Assembly: GCF_013004105.1 (NCBI RefSeq)
Contig: NZ_CP053085.1
Coordinates: forward strand, 4,898,001-4,962,000
DNA: 64,000 bases
Direction of reading: 5' to 3'
Source: Gemmatimonas groenlandica
Lineage (GTDB): Bacteria; Gemmatimonadota; Gemmatimonadetes; Gemmatimonadales; Gemmatimonadaceae
The position numbers were made by a program, and so were the translations under genes. The first letter of the stretch is position 1. Every line of letters begins with the position of its first letter. The notes below the pieces were generated by a model that did not search any database, was not told the DNA's origin, and saw nothing but the letters and a program-made list of their open reading frames with translations. Positions 28,229-36,939 of the stretch are shown piece after piece.

Positions 28229-28263
28229 GAGCCCCTGCACACGTCCGTTGTGTGCAGGGGCTC
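28229..28263. terminator. 14-base perfect hairpin, bidirectional candidate
   Basis: GAGCCCCTGCACAC and its exact complement close over a 7-base loop between the exporter operon and the acetyltransferase gene on the opposite strand. The perfect 14-base stem between convergent units suggests a terminator for one or both. Neither side has a long T-run. Confidence 0.6.
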
Positions 28264-28293
28264 GTCACATCCTCACACTCCGTTGCGCACGGA

Positions 28294-28950
28294 CTAGTCG
28301 GCGCACGCGACTTCTGTCCGTTGGTAGTCGCAACGGCAGCTGCCCGGCGCACACGTCATTCCGGTGCGGCCTGCACGCACGCAGCGCCAGCACGGCGTCA
28401 ACGATTCGCTGGTTTCGCGCAGACCAAGCACGCGCGAGGCAATGGCGGCTCCGCCCTCGACCGTCGCCCTCAGTGCCGGGCGTCCGTCGGCGTCAAACGA
28501 CATCTCCGCAAGCGCATGGAAGCCGGCCTTTGCGATGCCAGCCCCCGACGCGTGATTTTCTGGTGCGTAGGCGATCCAGAAGCGCTCGGCGTCGATCGAT
28601 TCGGCACGAACGATGGCTTGGAGCAATTGCGGATAGATGCCGCGGCCGCGGTGCGCGGCCAGCGTCACAAAGTTCCAGAGGTAGCGCTCACTCGCCGGGA
28701 TGAGAAAGTTGGCACCGACTTCGCCGATCTCCGCCGTGCGTGTGGCGACCCACCCCCAGGCGGCGGGAATGTCGCCGAGCGTCGCGACGTACGCCCGGTG
28801 CCCCGCGTCGAAGCGTCGAGAGATGTCATCAATGGGTCGGCCTTGAAGTTGAGCCATCACGCCGGCGTCTGCTTCGGTGGTGACGTGCAGGGTGGGAAGC
28901 GGGCGGAGTAGCGGCATGGGGTCATCGCGATGGCGCGTGGCGAATGGCAT
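28294..28950 (-). CDS. GNAT-fold protein with Cys-rich C-terminal tail
   Basis: A 218-residue GNAT-type acetyltransferase. The central strand and acetyl-CoA loop are WNFVTLAAHRGRGIYPQLLQAIV and ENHASGAGIAKAGF marks the later helix. Unusually, the last 35 residues hold a Cys cluster (PCWRCVRAGRTGMTCAPGSCRC), two CxxC-like pairs that could bind zinc. The start could be residue 1 or the ATG at residue 12. Substrate and metal binding are not established. Confidence 0.75.
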   Translation of the reverse strand: MPFATRHRDDPMPLLRPLPTLHVTTEADAGVMAQLQGRPIDDISRRFDAGHRAYVATLGDIPAAWGWVATRTAEIGEVGANFLIPASERYLWNFVTLAAHRGRGIYPQLLQAIVRAESIDAERFWIAYAPENHASGAGIAKAGFHALAEMSFDADGRPALRATVEGGAAIASRVLGLRETSESLTPCWRCVRAGRTGMTCAPGSCRCDYQRTEVACAD

Positions 28951-29012
28951 GGCAAGAGTTCCGGCGTTAGGGGGCGAAGGATGCGTGCGTGAAGCGAGGG
29001 CGCGGCGACTCG

Positions 29013-30347
29013 CTATCGACGTGTAGCGGGCGGTTGGAGAAAATCGGCGGGTGCCGACAGCGGCCCCGTCAGAGTCTGCAGAAATGCGACGAGTTGTCGC
29101 CGTTCGGTCGCGCTCAGGCGCAGTGGTCTGAGTTCGGTGGTGCCGAATGGCGCCTGCGGTGCGTGATCGTAGTGCTCGACGACGGCCGTCAGCGACGTGA
29201 CCTGCCCGGCGTGCATGTACGGGGCTCGTGCGGCCACGTTCCGTAGCGAAGGCGTCTTGTACGCCCGCAGTAATTCGTCACCGTCGGTCACCGCGAAGCG
29301 GAGCTCATCGCACGCATCCGGCTTGGCGTCGCTGTAGCGGCTCGCGCAGTTGAACTCTCCGGTCAGGGCCTGGTGCACGCCGACCGCGCGACCGCTATCG
29401 GGCCCTGCCACCTCGCGAGACGCGGCAACGCCCGTGTTGTGAAAGTGGCTGTCCGTGAACAGCGCGCCGTTGTGGCAGTTCACGCAGTTGCCCTTGCCGA
29501 TGAACAGTTGCAGGCCGGCGATCTCGTCTTTCGAGAATGCACTCCGTGTGGTGTGCGGTCTGCGTGCGAGCTCCGCGTCCACGAAGTAGTCGAACCGTGA
29601 CGGCGCGTAGTTGATCGTTCGCTCGTACGCAGCGATGGCCTTTCCGATATTGGCATAGACGCGAGACACGGCGTCACGCCGGCTGCTGGGCATGCGGCCC
29701 CACGCGGCGCCCCACACTGTGTCCGCTACCGGGCCGGCGTTGCGCGGTAGTCCCGACAAATCCGGGAGCGCGCCGAAGAGGGCCGCATACTCGGCTCGGA
29801 AGGACTCCGCAATGACATGCGCGTAGCGCGTCCGGGTGCCGCCGTGCTCCACCGCGCTCTCGAGTGGACCGAGTGCCTGCGCCCACTGACTATCAGCGCG
29901 TCCGTCCCAGAACAGCCATGGACTGTACGCCGTACCGGCCACCGGCATGGTCCGTCGTGCTGTACGGCCCACGCCGTCGGCCAGCGGTTTTGCGTCCTGA
30001 AAGTCGCGCGTCGGCGAATGGCAGGTCGCGCACGAAACGCGGTCGTTGCCGCTCAGGCGTGGCTCGAAGAACAGCCGGTGCCCGAGTGCGGCGGCGCGTT
30101 GGTTGTCGCCGTATACATTCGAGGGATCGGCCGGCAGCGGCGCCAGTGACGCGATCGACAACGAGCGGAGCACCTCGCGCTGCCCAGCGGTCCAGCGCGA
30201 CGCAGGACCGGCGATCGCATCGGGAACCATCGTTAGCAGCAGTGTCCAGGCGGCCACCCCCATTAACGTCGCAATCGGCCGCGAGGGCAGCCCACCGAGC
30301 AGGCGTCGAAGACCCACGCGCGGCGTGCGTTCGGACGTCGAGCGCAT
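29013..30347 (-). CDS. di-heme cytochrome c peroxidase / MauG family
   Basis: Periplasmic di-heme peroxidase of the CcpA/MauG family, 444 residues from the preferred ATG. After an N-terminal hydrophobic segment come the two heme sites CATCH and CVNCH, the LGHRLFFEPRLSGNDRVSC lead-in, WDGRADSQWAQALGPL, and YKTPSLRNVAARAPYMHAG near the end, all standard. The ATG at 30347 overlaps the stop of the YtkA-like lipoprotein gene, so I prefer it to an in-frame start 24 codons earlier. It may detoxify peroxide or oxidise a partner protein; which is unknown. Confidence 0.9.
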   Translation of the reverse strand: MRSTSERTPRVGLRRLLGGLPSRPIATLMGVAAWTLLLTMVPDAIAGPASRWTAGQREVLRSLSIASLAPLPADPSNVYGDNQRAAALGHRLFFEPRLSGNDRVSCATCHSPTRDFQDAKPLADGVGRTARRTMPVAGTAYSPWLFWDGRADSQWAQALGPLESAVEHGGTRTRYAHVIAESFRAEYAALFGALPDLSGLPRNAGPVADTVWGAAWGRMPSSRRDAVSRVYANIGKAIAAYERTINYAPSRFDYFVDAELARRPHTTRSAFSKDEIAGLQLFIGKGNCVNCHNGALFTDSHFHNTGVAASREVAGPDSGRAVGVHQALTGEFNCASRYSDAKPDACDELRFAVTDGDELLRAYKTPSLRNVAARAPYMHAGQVTSLTAVVEHYDHAPQAPFGTTELRPLRLSATERRQLVAFLQTLTGPLSAPADFLQPPATRR

Positions 30348-30808
30348 CAGAGTGACAGGTTGAACACGAGTGAATCCCGGCCGCTCGCCGCGCTGATGCG
30401 AAACTTGACCACCCACCATCCACCCATGTTGAACTTCATCCCTTCCACCATGTGGTCTCCGTGGCCGAGGGCGCGCGTCACGCGAGGCTTGGTGGGGAGC
30501 CCGTGCCCATGCTGCGGCATGCCACCATCAATCGACACGTTCGCGCTGTCCACGGGCACGCCGGCAGACGTCTCAAGGTGGAGCGTCCACTGGTGCAGCT
30601 TGCCGCGCGGTATCGAATCGCCCGTCGGATGAATCGTGGCGACATACAGTCCGACTTCGCTTCGACGCGTCCGCGCGTAGTCGAGGTCGGACGGTGCCTT
30701 GGCGAACATCATGCAACCGGTGAGGAGACTGAGCGCGGTCAGAGCAAGTGCGACAGCGGCGGCGCGCGCCACGGAGCGACGTACGCGTGAGTCGATGAGA
30801 GTGGACAT
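30347..30808 (-). CDS. YtkA/FixH-like lipoprotein
   Basis: A 153-residue lipoprotein: lipobox LLTGC, then one beta-sandwich domain of the YtkA/FixH type with GGMPQHGHGLPTKP and GMKFNMGGWWVVKF. Proteins with this fold are often found near copper or cytochrome functions. It overlaps the peroxidase gene by one base and is probably the first gene of that two-gene operon. The His/Met-rich centre suggests metal contact, which is inference. Confidence 0.82.
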   Translation of the reverse strand: MSTLIDSRVRRSVARAAAVALALTALSLLTGCMMFAKAPSDLDYARTRRSEVGLYVATIHPTGDSIPRGKLHQWTLHLETSAGVPVDSANVSIDGGMPQHGHGLPTKPRVTRALGHGDHMVEGMKFNMGGWWVVKFRISAASGRDSLVFNLSL

Positions 30809-30830
30809 GTGATCCTCGAGAAGGGCGTTG

Positions 30831-30865
30831 GAAAACGAAAAGGCCACGTCTGGTAGACGTGGCCT
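30831..30865 (-). terminator. rho-independent terminator after tetR
   Basis: AGGCCACGTC and GACGTGGCCT form a perfect 10-base stem with a 5-base loop; on the minus strand it is followed by TTTCGTTTTC. It lies between the tetR stop and the YtkA-like gene, and so ends the tetR message. Confidence 0.75.
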
Positions 30866-30946
30866 CAGGTTATGGCATCGGGGATCGGCGCTCTTGGACG
30901 AAGCGGCTAACGCGTTGTACGTAGAGGCTGAGTTGACGACGGTGCG

Positions 30947-31747
30947 TTAGCGCCTGCCCCCGTTGACGTAGCGTTCAATGCCGTCAAGCACGCGCGCGAG
31001 TCCGAACTCGAACGACTCGTCCATCGTGCGCGACGGCCGGCTCGGCGGCGTCGTAAGCAGCGCCGCGAAGCGCGGGAATCGCGGATCGCCGATGGCGCGC
31101 CCGAGATCGGCGCCAACCGCAGCGGCCCACTCTGCATCCGAGGTGCCGCGCGCCCGCGCCCGCGCGAGTGAGATTGCGGTGTCCGACGCGCCGCGCGTGT
31201 AGCCGTCGAGCACACTGAGCATCTCGCCTATGTCGGCCGAATCCAGGCCGGTGGTCGAGAGGGCGTCGATCACCGCCTCCGACCAGCTCAGCCAGTTCGG
31301 TCCGTGCGGTGCCGCCACGAACGGCAATTCGGCCAGCCATGGGCGTGCACAGAGCATCGCGCGTTTCGCCCGCGCCCACCGCGCCAGCTCGCTCCGCCAA
31401 TCATCGCGTGGCTCCGAGGGGCGCGGCGGCAGGCCCAGTGCCGCATCCACGATCGCATCGAGGAGTGCTTCCTTGCTGGGGAAGTACCGATACACCGCCA
31501 TCGTCGTGTAGCCGATCCGCGTCGAGACCGCACTCATGGTCACGGCGCCGAGGCCGTCCTCGTCGGCGAGCTGCATGGCCGCCCGTACGACATCGTCCGG
31601 GGTCAGCGCCGCCTTCGGGCCACGCGTGGATTGGACCCGGTCCTCCCACAACAGCTGACTGCGCCGCCGCAGCTCCGGGTCGACCGTCGCCGCCGCCTGC
31701 ATGAGGTCGTCTCGAGTCAGTGCCTCCGGCGTCTTTCGCTTCGTCAT
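30947..31747 (-). CDS. TetR family repressor
   Basis: A 266-residue TetR regulator with a helix-turn-helix (AVTMSAVSTRIGYTTMAVYRYFPSKEALL) at about 65-95 and a C-terminal ligand domain of the tetracycline-repressor type (PF02909-like). I start at the ATG 31747, which has a GAGGTG ahead; an in-frame upstream start would run through the operator region. It is divergent from an outer-membrane barrel gene, with two matched GTGTA-N5-TACAC sites between. Its last 39 codons are duplicated at 17740-17856. Confidence 0.88.
   Translation of the reverse strand: MTKRKTPEALTRDDLMQAAATVDPELRRRSQLLWEDRVQSTRGPKAALTPDDVVRAAMQLADEDGLGAVTMSAVSTRIGYTTMAVYRYFPSKEALLDAIVDAALGLPPRPSEPRDDWRSELARWARAKRAMLCARPWLAELPFVAAPHGPNWLSWSEAVIDALSTTGLDSADIGEMLSVLDGYTRGASDTAISLARARARGTSDAEWAAAVGADLGRAIGDPRFPRFAALLTTPPSRPSRTMDESFEFGLARVLDGIERYVNGGRR
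30968..31084. repeat. tetR 3' segment duplicated at 17740-17856
   Basis: This 117-base segment of the tetR coding end is the intact parent of the copy at 17740-17856; only about six bases differ. The encoded protein segment is FPRFAALLTTPPSRPSRTM and onward to the end of the gene. Confidence 0.8.
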
Positions 31748-31768
31748 CGCACCTCGCCAAAGAAACTG

Positions 31769-31796
31769 TTGACAATCCTGAAACTGTGTATATGAT
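31769..31796 (+). promoter_or_regulatory. sigma-70 promoter of the barrel gene
   Basis: TTGACA at 31769-31774 and TATGAT at 31791-31796 with a 16-base spacer, the best promoter in the window. It points toward the barrel gene at 31893 and its -10 lies inside the first TetR-type operator. Confidence 0.8.
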
Positions 31797-31822
31797 ACAC
31801 CCGTACAGTGTATGTAGTACAC
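31786..31822. promoter_or_regulatory. two matched TetR-type operators
   Basis: Two palindromes with identical arms, GTGTA-N5-TACAC, at 31786-31800 (centre TATGA) and 31808-31822 (centre TGTAG). Their centres are 22 bases apart, two helical turns. The first covers the -10 of the barrel promoter and the second the start of its transcript, so binding of the adjacent TetR protein should block it. Confidence 0.75.
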
Positions 31823-31892
31823 TAATACAGGCGGCGCACGAACGGAAGCGCTCTCGCGCCGCTTCACCATCTCTCTCTACAAGGATATCCGC

Positions 31893-32552
31893 ATGTCGAT
31901 CTCATCCGCCGCCGTCGTACGGCATCGCGCGTTCGCCACCACGTTTCGCCGCGCCGCCGGCGTACTCGGATTCGCCGCCGCCTCGGCCGGAGTGGCATCC
32001 GCCCAGTCCGCGGCCACGACCGTCGCGCCGTCGTCGCCGACGTGGGAACTGCGCTTCACCAGCGGCGCCCTCGTTGCCACCGGCGAACAGCGTAACGCGG
32101 TCAAGGACGGCCAGTTGAGCGCCGTTCAGCTGTCGTGGCTTGTCCACCCCGCGATCGCGATCACCGGTACGGCCGGATGGGCGCGCAGCCGCGATCGCCT
32201 TCTCGTGAACACGCCGAAGCTCGACGTCTTCACCGGTGACCTCGGTGCGGAGCTCCGGCCAGCCCAGTGGTTCGCCGAGCGGAAGGTGTCGCTGAGTCCA
32301 TTCGTCGGCGCCGGTGCCGGCGTGCGGAGCTACAACTATCGCAAGCTCGACGTGGATGCCACGAACAACGTGGCAGGCTATCTCGCCGCCGGCGGTGAGT
32401 TGGGTTTCCGCCGCGTCGGCCTGCGCCTTGAAGTGCGAGACTACGCGACTGGCTTCAAGCCACTCATCGGCGCGGGGCGCTCCGACACGCGCAACGACGT
32501 AATGCTCATGGCCGGCGTGCGTTTCAATCGGCACCATGCCACGCCTGAGTAG
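31893..32552 (+). CDS. outer-membrane beta-barrel protein under TetR control
   Basis: A 219-residue exported protein with a long signal peptide (cleavage near ASAQS, residue 38), then amphipathic strands with a YGLR-type end (MLMAGVRFNRHHATPE). SPFVGAGAGVRSYNYRKLD and LGFRRVGLRLEVRDYATGFKP are typical barrel hairpins of the small porin/OmpA-like superfamily. AAGGAT precedes the ATG. It is the likely target of the divergent TetR protein through the operators upstream, and the DUF2306 gene overlaps its end. Confidence 0.75.
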   Translation: MSISSAAVVRHRAFATTFRRAAGVLGFAAASAGVASAQSAATTVAPSSPTWELRFTSGALVATGEQRNAVKDGQLSAVQLSWLVHPAIAITGTAGWARSRDRLLVNTPKLDVFTGDLGAELRPAQWFAERKVSLSPFVGAGAGVRSYNYRKLDVDATNNVAGYLAAGGELGFRRVGLRLEVRDYATGFKPLIGAGRSDTRNDVMLMAGVRFNRHHATPE

Positions 32553-33273
32553 CGCACGGGGCACGCCCGGGCGGGGTCAGCGCATGCGCCCGACGATCTT
32601 TGAATGGCGCATTCCCCTCGCCCTGGTCGCGCTCAGCGCTGTGCCGGCCATCGCCGGAACAGCACGACTCGTGGAAATCGCCAGCAATGCTGCTGTCACT
32701 CCGGCCAACGCCCGATTCATGGACGCACCGTGGCCGGTGGTACTCCACATCATCGCGGTCGTGATCTACAGCATGCTCGGCGCCGTACAGTTCTCGGCCG
32801 GCATCCGTCGTCGGTCGAGCCGCTGGCATCGCGCGTCGGGCCGGGTGCTGGTGGCGGCCGGCGTATTGGCGGCCACGACCGGGCTCTGGATGACGCTCCG
32901 CTACGCCTGGCCCAGCGGAGATGGGCAGATTCTCTATCTCGAGCGCCTCGTGTTCGGCACGGCCATGCTGCTCTCGCTCGTGCTGGCCGTCACGGCGATT
33001 CGGATCTGCGACTTCCACGCGCACGGACGCTGGATGATCCGCGCGTACGCCATTGGCCTCGGCGCGGGCACGCAGGTGTTCGCGCACCTGCCATGGTTTC
33101 TGCTGATGGCCGAGCCGCCCGGCGAGCTTCCGCGCGCTGTCATGATGGGCGCCGGATGGGTCATCAATGTGCTGGCGGCCGAATGGATCGTGCGCCGGCC
33201 GTCCCACGCCGACCGGCGTCGCCGCGATCCCAGTTTGCCCGCTGAGCTCGTGGTGGCACCACTTTCGCACTGA
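32536..33273 (+). CDS. DUF2306 multi-pass membrane protein
   Basis: A 245-residue integral membrane protein with six or seven helices, of the DUF2306 type. Conserved-looking His residues sit in the helices (VVLHIIAVVIYSMLGAVQF, RWHRASGRVLVAAG, DFHAHGRWMIRAYA, FAHLPWF), a pattern that could hold heme or metal. ATG 32536 overlaps the barrel gene by 17 bases; ATG 32584 is a possible alternative start. It would come under the same TetR-controlled promoter. Function unknown. Confidence 0.75.
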   Translation: MPRLSSARGTPGRGQRMRPTIFEWRIPLALVALSAVPAIAGTARLVEIASNAAVTPANARFMDAPWPVVLHIIAVVIYSMLGAVQFSAGIRRRSSRWHRASGRVLVAAGVLAATTGLWMTLRYAWPSGDGQILYLERLVFGTAMLLSLVLAVTAIRICDFHAHGRWMIRAYAIGLGAGTQVFAHLPWFLLMAEPPGELPRAVMMGAGWVINVLAAEWIVRRPSHADRRRRDPSLPAELVVAPLSH

Positions 33274-33379
33274 ACAGCACTTACGGCCGGGTCCGGTCGC
33301 AGACATCTGCTCATTTCGGAGGCTCGGCGTGGCACAACGGCTCATTCGACACGGAATCCCGGCGCGGCGAACTGGCGTC

Positions 33380-35098
33380 ATGAGCGCCACGCGACGCGGC
33401 GTGCTGCTCACCTGCAGCCTCGCGGCGCTACTCGTTGTCGGCTGCAAGGGGCGCACGGCACCTAATGCCGCCAAGGAATGGACGCCGAGCCCGGGCGACT
33501 TGGTGATGGGCGTGCCGATCGGCGACGTCACGTCATCGATTCAGGCGCAGCTCGCTACGCGGCCGGAAAGCGTCCCCGCCGACCGGTGGCGGCACATCAA
33601 GCAGCTGTACACGACGTACGGGAACGTTCCGCTCTGGCTTGAAAAGGACGGATTCAGTCAATCGCGCAGTAAGGCGTTGTTGCGCGCGGTGGTCGATGTG
33701 CGCACCGACGCCCTCCGACTCGACGGGTATCCACTTGATGAACTGGTCGCGACGGTGGGTGCCGTGCAGGCGACGAAACAGGCAAGTGCGACGCAGCTGG
33801 CGAACGCTGACGTACTTCTCACGGCGACCTACGTGGAGCTCGCCGAGGATCTCCTCACGGGACAAGTCGACCCCAAGTCGATCGAGCAGGACTGGCACAT
33901 TGCGGTGGGTCACGAGCCGATCGACAGTGCGGTCGCGCGCAGCCTTCGTGATCCGCAACTCGACTCGGCCATCGCTCGCATGCGTCCGCGTGACGCCGAC
34001 TACGACGCGTTGCGTCGGTCGCTCGTGCGCTTCCAGTCTATCGTGGCTGGTGGCGGATGGGCGGTGGTGCCGGCTGGGAAGGCACTCAAGCCCCGTCAGG
34101 CGGACAAACCGGCGCGCATCGCAGCGCTTCGTGAGCGTCTTCGGGTCGAGGGTTTCGGTGCACCGGGCGGTGCATCGGGGGCGGCATCGGACGTGGCGCC
34201 GTCCGGGGCGGCAGGCGCGAACGTCTACAACACCGAGCTGGCGGGGCTCGTCGCCGACTTCCAGGCGCGACACGGCATTGCCGTTGATAGCGCACTCGGC
34301 GCCGAAACGATGCAGTCGCTGAACGTGCCCGCGCAGTATCGACTGGCGCAGATTGCCGCCAATCTCGAGCGGTATCGCTGGCTGCCGCGCTCGTTCGGCG
34401 GTCGGTACATCATCGTGAATGTCCCCGCGTTCCGGCTCGAGGCGCACGATTCGACGAGTACGCTCGAGATGAAGGTGATCGTCGGCGAGGAATTCGAGGG
34501 CAAGACGACGCCCGTATTCGCCGACTCCATGGAGACCGTCGTGTTTCGTCCGTACTGGAACATCACGCCGGACATTCAAGAGAAGGAAACGGAGCCCAAG
34601 ATCGCTGAGGACTCGAAGTACATGGAGGCGAACGATCTGGAGTATTTCAAGGATGGTGGCGAGACGCGTATCAGGCAGAAGCCGGGGCCGAAGAACTCCT
34701 TGGGTCTGGTGAAGTTCCTGTTCCCGAACGCGTTCAACATCTACCTCCACGATACGCCCGACGATGCGCTGTTTGCGAAGGATGTGCGCGCCTTCAGCCA
34801 TGGGTGCATTCGTCTCGAGAAGCCCGACGAGCTCGCGCAGTGGGTACTCGGTTGGGAGCCAGCGCGCGTCGACTCCGCGATGCAGCAGGGCACGGACAAC
34901 CAGTCCACGAAGCTCGCGAAGAAAATTCCCGTGTACATCGTGTACGCGACGGCCTACGAGCGCGACGGACAACTCTACTTCGGCAACGATTTGTACAGCC
35001 GTGATGCGGCGCTGGTGAAGGCCGTGTCGGGGAGCATCGCACCGACGGAAACCGCGCTGCGGAGTCTCGAAGCACTGCGTAAGCTGGTGCAGGATTGA
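33380..35098 (+). CDS. YcbB-type L,D-transpeptidase lipoprotein
   Basis: Murein L,D-transpeptidase of the YcbB/LdtD class (572 residues). Order: lipoprotein signal with VVGC, a scaffold region, a peptidoglycan-binding PG_binding_1 domain (LVADFQARHGIAVDSALGAETMQSLN) and a YkuD catalytic domain with HGCIRL; His474 and Cys476 are the active pair. It forms 3-3 cross-links or attaches proteins to the wall in the periplasm. An Ala/Gly/Ser linker at about 258-278 separates scaffold and binding domain. I start at ATG 33380, directly before the lipoprotein signal; the frame is open upstream but overlaps the DUF2306 gene. Confidence 0.9.
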   Translation: MSATRRGVLLTCSLAALLVVGCKGRTAPNAAKEWTPSPGDLVMGVPIGDVTSSIQAQLATRPESVPADRWRHIKQLYTTYGNVPLWLEKDGFSQSRSKALLRAVVDVRTDALRLDGYPLDELVATVGAVQATKQASATQLANADVLLTATYVELAEDLLTGQVDPKSIEQDWHIAVGHEPIDSAVARSLRDPQLDSAIARMRPRDADYDALRRSLVRFQSIVAGGGWAVVPAGKALKPRQADKPARIAALRERLRVEGFGAPGGASGAASDVAPSGAAGANVYNTELAGLVADFQARHGIAVDSALGAETMQSLNVPAQYRLAQIAANLERYRWLPRSFGGRYIIVNVPAFRLEAHDSTSTLEMKVIVGEEFEGKTTPVFADSMETVVFRPYWNITPDIQEKETEPKIAEDSKYMEANDLEYFKDGGETRIRQKPGPKNSLGLVKFLFPNAFNIYLHDTPDDALFAKDVRAFSHGCIRLEKPDELAQWVLGWEPARVDSAMQQGTDNQSTKLAKKIPVYIVYATAYERDGQLYFGNDLYSRDAALVKAVSGSIAPTETALRSLEALRKLVQD

Positions 35099-35103
35099 GG
35101 ATT

Positions 35104-35157
35104 TTCAACGACTCTGACCCCTTGAACGCTCCGGTTCAAGGGGTCAGAGTCGTTGAA
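35104..35157. repeat. 24-base perfect inverted repeat, REP-like
   Basis: Two exactly complementary 24-base arms (35104-35127 and 35134-35157) flank a 6-base loop between the convergent transpeptidase and phosphoesterase genes. The right arm, including GGGGTCAGAGTCGTTGAA, recurs exactly at 57494-57517. A dispersed palindrome of this kind is REP-like; it may also end transcription from both sides. Confidence 0.75.
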
Positions 35158-35176
35158 CCGCGCGGCCGACGTCGGC

Positions 35177-36007
35177 TTACCGTGCGTGATCGCTGGGGGT
35201 CGACCGTGACCACCCGCCAGCCGTGCGCGTGAAGACATCCGCGTGGGATGCTGTGAACGTGCCGCTCTCGGCATCCCACCCGTACCGCTCGATCGTGATG
35301 TGCGACGGATCGAGGTGCACCAGATTGAACGCATTCACTTCGCCACGGCCACGCGTCGATGTGGCGGTACCGGCCTGCGCTGCCACGGCGACATAACCGC
35401 CGATACGATAACGCACGGCCGTGTCGCCCGCGTGGCTCGCGTGGAAATGACCGGCGAGCAGCAGGTCCACCCCGCATTCGGCAAACAGCTGCATCGCCGC
35501 CGGCGCGCGTCCGACGAGATTGCCATCGTGGTAATGGCTTGGTAAATCAAACGGGTGGTGCGTGACGACGACCTTGATCGTCCCTCCGGGAACGGAGGTC
35601 ATGCGCGCGCGCAGGCGACCGAGCTGGTCCTGATTGATCCGCCCGCCCTTGATCGTAGCCGAACGCGCGGTATTGACCCCCAACACGGCGATTTCACCAT
35701 CGACGTACGCCGGCTCGAGATCGTCGCTGATATGGCGGCGGTACTTCTGCAGCGGCCGGACGAATCGATCGAACACGTTGTGCAGGGGAATGTCATGATT
35801 GCCCGGAACGACAATCTGCGGACGTGGTAGCACGTCCAGGAATTCGCGCGCTGCCTTGAACTGATCGCTGCGCGCGCGCTGCGTCAGGTCGCCGGACACC
35901 ACCACCAGGTCCGGCTGGATCTTCACGATGCGATCAATCAGCGGCGCCAGGAGCCGCGTGTCGACGCGGCCGAAATGCAGATCTGACAGATGAACGAGCG
36001 TGCGCAT
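35177..36007 (-). CDS. calcineurin-like metallophosphoesterase
   Basis: A 276-residue cytoplasmic metallophosphoesterase. All five metal motifs are present: SDLHFG, SGDLTQRA, PGNHD, VTHHP and AGHFHASH. Related enzymes hydrolyse cyclic nucleotides, UDP-sugars or phospholipid headgroups. It is last in a run with a PAP2 phosphatase and a diacylglycerol-kinase-like gene, only 10 bases after the latter, so a lipid-phosphate substrate is a reasonable guess. Confidence 0.87.
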   Translation of the reverse strand: MRTLVHLSDLHFGRVDTRLLAPLIDRIVKIQPDLVVVSGDLTQRARSDQFKAAREFLDVLPRPQIVVPGNHDIPLHNVFDRFVRPLQKYRRHISDDLEPAYVDGEIAVLGVNTARSATIKGGRINQDQLGRLRARMTSVPGGTIKVVVTHHPFDLPSHYHDGNLVGRAPAAMQLFAECGVDLLLAGHFHASHAGDTAVRYRIGGYVAVAAQAGTATSTRGRGEVNAFNLVHLDPSHITIERYGWDAESGTFTASHADVFTRTAGGWSRSTPSDHAR

Positions 36008-36017
36008 TACCTCACAC

Positions 36018-36917
36018 TCAGGCTGATGTGGGTCGCGGCACGATCACGCTGAGCGCGCCGGCTCGGATCCGGTAGTGGAGCGGCGTGTTCATCGTCGTGA
36101 CTTCGCCGTCGGTGGCCACGTTCACTCGATCGGGTCCTGTCTTGATCACGATCCCCGCTGTCAGGAGCATGTCGAAATCACGCGCCTGTCGTAGTCGCCC
36201 GAACAGCGCGCGTAACGCGAACCCGAGCAGTCCCAGACGTCCCGTTCGCTGCGACACGTAGAGGCTCAGGCAGCCAGCGCTGAGCGTTGTTCGCTCGCCC
36301 AGCTCGAAACCGTCGATCAGGTATTCATTGTTGCCAATGAATACGAAACTCGTGTGCCTGTGGAGCCGTGTGCCGTTGACATCGAGTTGGACATTCAGGA
36401 ACGGATAGCGGTCGAGCGCCTTCAGACTCGCCCAGAAAAATGCGACCCACTTGGATCGGCCGAAGCGCCGCTGCGTCACTTCCCGCTCCCGTACCATCTC
36501 GGGATAAATGCCGATACTCGAATTGTTCAGAAAGATCGTGTCGTTGACCTCTCCGACATCCACCTGCGTGCGGTATCCCGCAACGAGCGTATGAATCGCG
36601 TCGTTCGGCTTCAGCGGAATCCCGAGGGCTTTCGCAAAATGGTTGAGGGTGCCGAGCGGAAGCACGCCGAGCGCGATGTCGGATCCGACCAGCTCCGCCG
36701 CGACCGCATTGATGGTGCCGTCTCCGCCACCGGCAACGACGATGTTCGCTCCGTCGGCGCGTGCGGCTTTCGCGGCCGTGACGGTGTCCGCGCCGTTTCG
36801 GCTCAGCGTGATGGATGGCTCGTACCCGCCCGCGCGCAACGACTCAGCCAGGTCCGCGACGTCGATGGCGTGGCTCGTCCCCGCGTCGTGGTTGATGATG
36901 ACGGCCATCTTCAGCAT
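36018..36917 (-). CDS. diacylglycerol kinase-like lipid kinase (YegS family)
   Basis: A 299-residue lipid kinase of the DAGK catalytic family. The nucleotide loop VVAGGGDGTINAVA is intact, followed by GVLPLGTLNHFAKAL and the later FLNNSSIGIYPEMV and ATDGE motifs. The family phosphorylates diacylglycerol or related lipids at the inner membrane. I start at ATG 36917; an in-frame start at 37037 would overlap the PAP2 gene. It lies 22 bases after that gene, suggesting a phosphorylation/dephosphorylation pair. Confidence 0.88.
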   Translation of the reverse strand: MLKMAVIINHDAGTSHAIDVADLAESLRAGGYEPSITLSRNGADTVTAAKAARADGANIVVAGGGDGTINAVAAELVGSDIALGVLPLGTLNHFAKALGIPLKPNDAIHTLVAGYRTQVDVGEVNDTIFLNNSSIGIYPEMVREREVTQRRFGRSKWVAFFWASLKALDRYPFLNVQLDVNGTRLHRHTSFVFIGNNEYLIDGFELGERTTLSAGCLSLYVSQRTGRLGLLGFALRALFGRLRQARDFDMLLTAGIVIKTGPDRVNVATDGEVTTMNTPLHYRIRAGALSVIVPRPTSA

Positions 36918-36939
36918 CGGCCTGTCAGGAATCGAAAGA

